DNA from: DASRCB01 sp035653295
Lineage (GTDB): Bacteria; Acidobacteriota; Terriglobia; Bryobacterales; Bryobacteraceae
Direction: 5' to 3'
NCBI GenBank assembly: GCA_035653295.1
Contig: DASRCB010000033.1
Location: forward strand, 1 to 12,501
DNA length: 12,501 bases
The position numbers were made by a program, and so were the translations under genes. The notes under the pieces are model-generated. The model had not been told where the DNA came from. It ran no database searches and saw nothing but the letters and a program-made list of their open reading frames with translations. This document shows, piece after piece, positions 12,206-12,501 of this stretch (the stretch's first letter is position 1; the number at the start of each line of letters is the position of its first letter).

Positions 12206-12501
12206 ATGCCCCGAGTGCTTCCGGTCATTATCCTGCTCGTTTGTTTCGTAATATCCCGCGTCCTGTACTTTGTGGCGGGGATACGATTTGACGCCACTCC
12301 GGTCGCCACCTTCTGGCAGTGCATCGACCCGGTGCTGATGCAGCATGATCTGTTGCGGAGCCTTTGGTATTTGCACATGACGCCACCAGGCTGGAACCTG
12401 GCATTAGGTGTCGTGGTCAAGCTCTTCCCGTCATCGTACGCCGCTGTCCTGTGCGTGCTCTATCTGGGTATCGGCATGCTCATCGGTGTTTCTCTGCTTC
12501 G
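12206..12501 (+). CDS. N-terminal part of a GT-C-like membrane glycosyltransferase
   Basis: An open frame runs from the ATG at 12206 off the end of the window (98 codons, no stop). It begins MPRVLPVIILLVCFVISRVL, a membrane helix, followed by a loop with Asp29 (RFDATP), QCIDP and then YLHMTPPGWNLALGVVVKLFP. The 'YLH--PPgwnl--G---KlFP' pattern in the first periplasmic loop is a signature of GT-C enzymes related to GT39/PMT, where it leads into the second helix. A further helix starts near residue 80. It is divergent from the ligase operon and belongs by content to the same glycan locus. The best ribosome site (AGGAGG at 12176-12181) is 24 nt upstream, unusually far, and no in-frame start lies nearer to it. 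Confidence 0.72.
   Translation, partial: MPRVLPVIILLVCFVISRVLYFVAGIRFDATPVATFWQCIDPVLMQHDLLRSLWYLHMTPPGWNLALGVVVKLFPSSYAAVLCVLYLGIGMLIGVSLL

Noticed and set aside
1..12501. CRISPR array, insertion sequence, tRNA, phage or toxin-antitoxin genes
   Set aside because: I looked for regular direct repeats, transposase motifs, tRNA-like cloverleafs and integrases on both strands and saw none.

Overview
The window is GC-rich, densely coded chromosomal DNA. It looks like an acidobacterium, most likely of the Solibacter/Bryobacter type. That is an inference from the GC-rich codon third positions, the bacterial Ig-like repeats with the TGTSNTAV core common in that phylum, a glycine-zipper/proline-rich membrane protein, and an HpnE-type hopanoid gene. 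No rRNA, tRNA, insertion sequence, CRISPR array or phage gene is visible.

Layout. (a) 1-532, plus strand: the last 44 codons of an HpnE-like FAD enzyme, then a small secreted CarboxypepD_reg-like protein. (b) 594-1559, minus strand: a membrane-anchored, proline-rich glycine-zipper protein. (c) 1645-3113, plus strand: dusB (tRNA dihydrouridine synthase) and rnhA (RNase HI), translationally coupled by a 4-nt stop/start overlap. (d) 3180-5163, plus strand: gmd and fcl, the two-step GDP-mannose to GDP-L-fucose pathway, overlapping by 8 nt and preceded by an exact TATAAT. (e) 5164-5482: a 319-bp gap with nested inverted repeats. (f) 5483-8940, plus strand: two tandem paralogues of an exported, cysteine-rich, probably beta-propeller protein that I cannot assign to a characterised family. 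Twelve cysteines are shared by both copies, and only the first copy carries two C-terminal Ig-like domains. A 16-bp GC-rich hairpin lies between them. (g) 8948-12022, minus strand: a GT-C (GT39/ArnT-like) membrane glycosyltransferase, a 53-residue two-helix membrane protein, and an O-antigen ligase/polymerase (Wzy_C). (h) 12206 to the end, plus strand: the start of another GT-C-like membrane glycosyltransferase, divergent from (g).

How it fits together. Gmd and Fcl supply GDP-L-fucose in the cytoplasm. The GT-C enzymes and the O-antigen ligase/polymerase family protein act on lipid-linked sugars or glycans at the periplasmic face of the membrane. Regions (d), (g) and (h) therefore look like part of a surface-polysaccharide locus. 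The two exported paralogues sit inside it; a surface or glycan-related role is suggested only by position. The most novel items are the paralogue pair with its conserved cysteines, the hairpin between them, and the unannotated small membrane protein.
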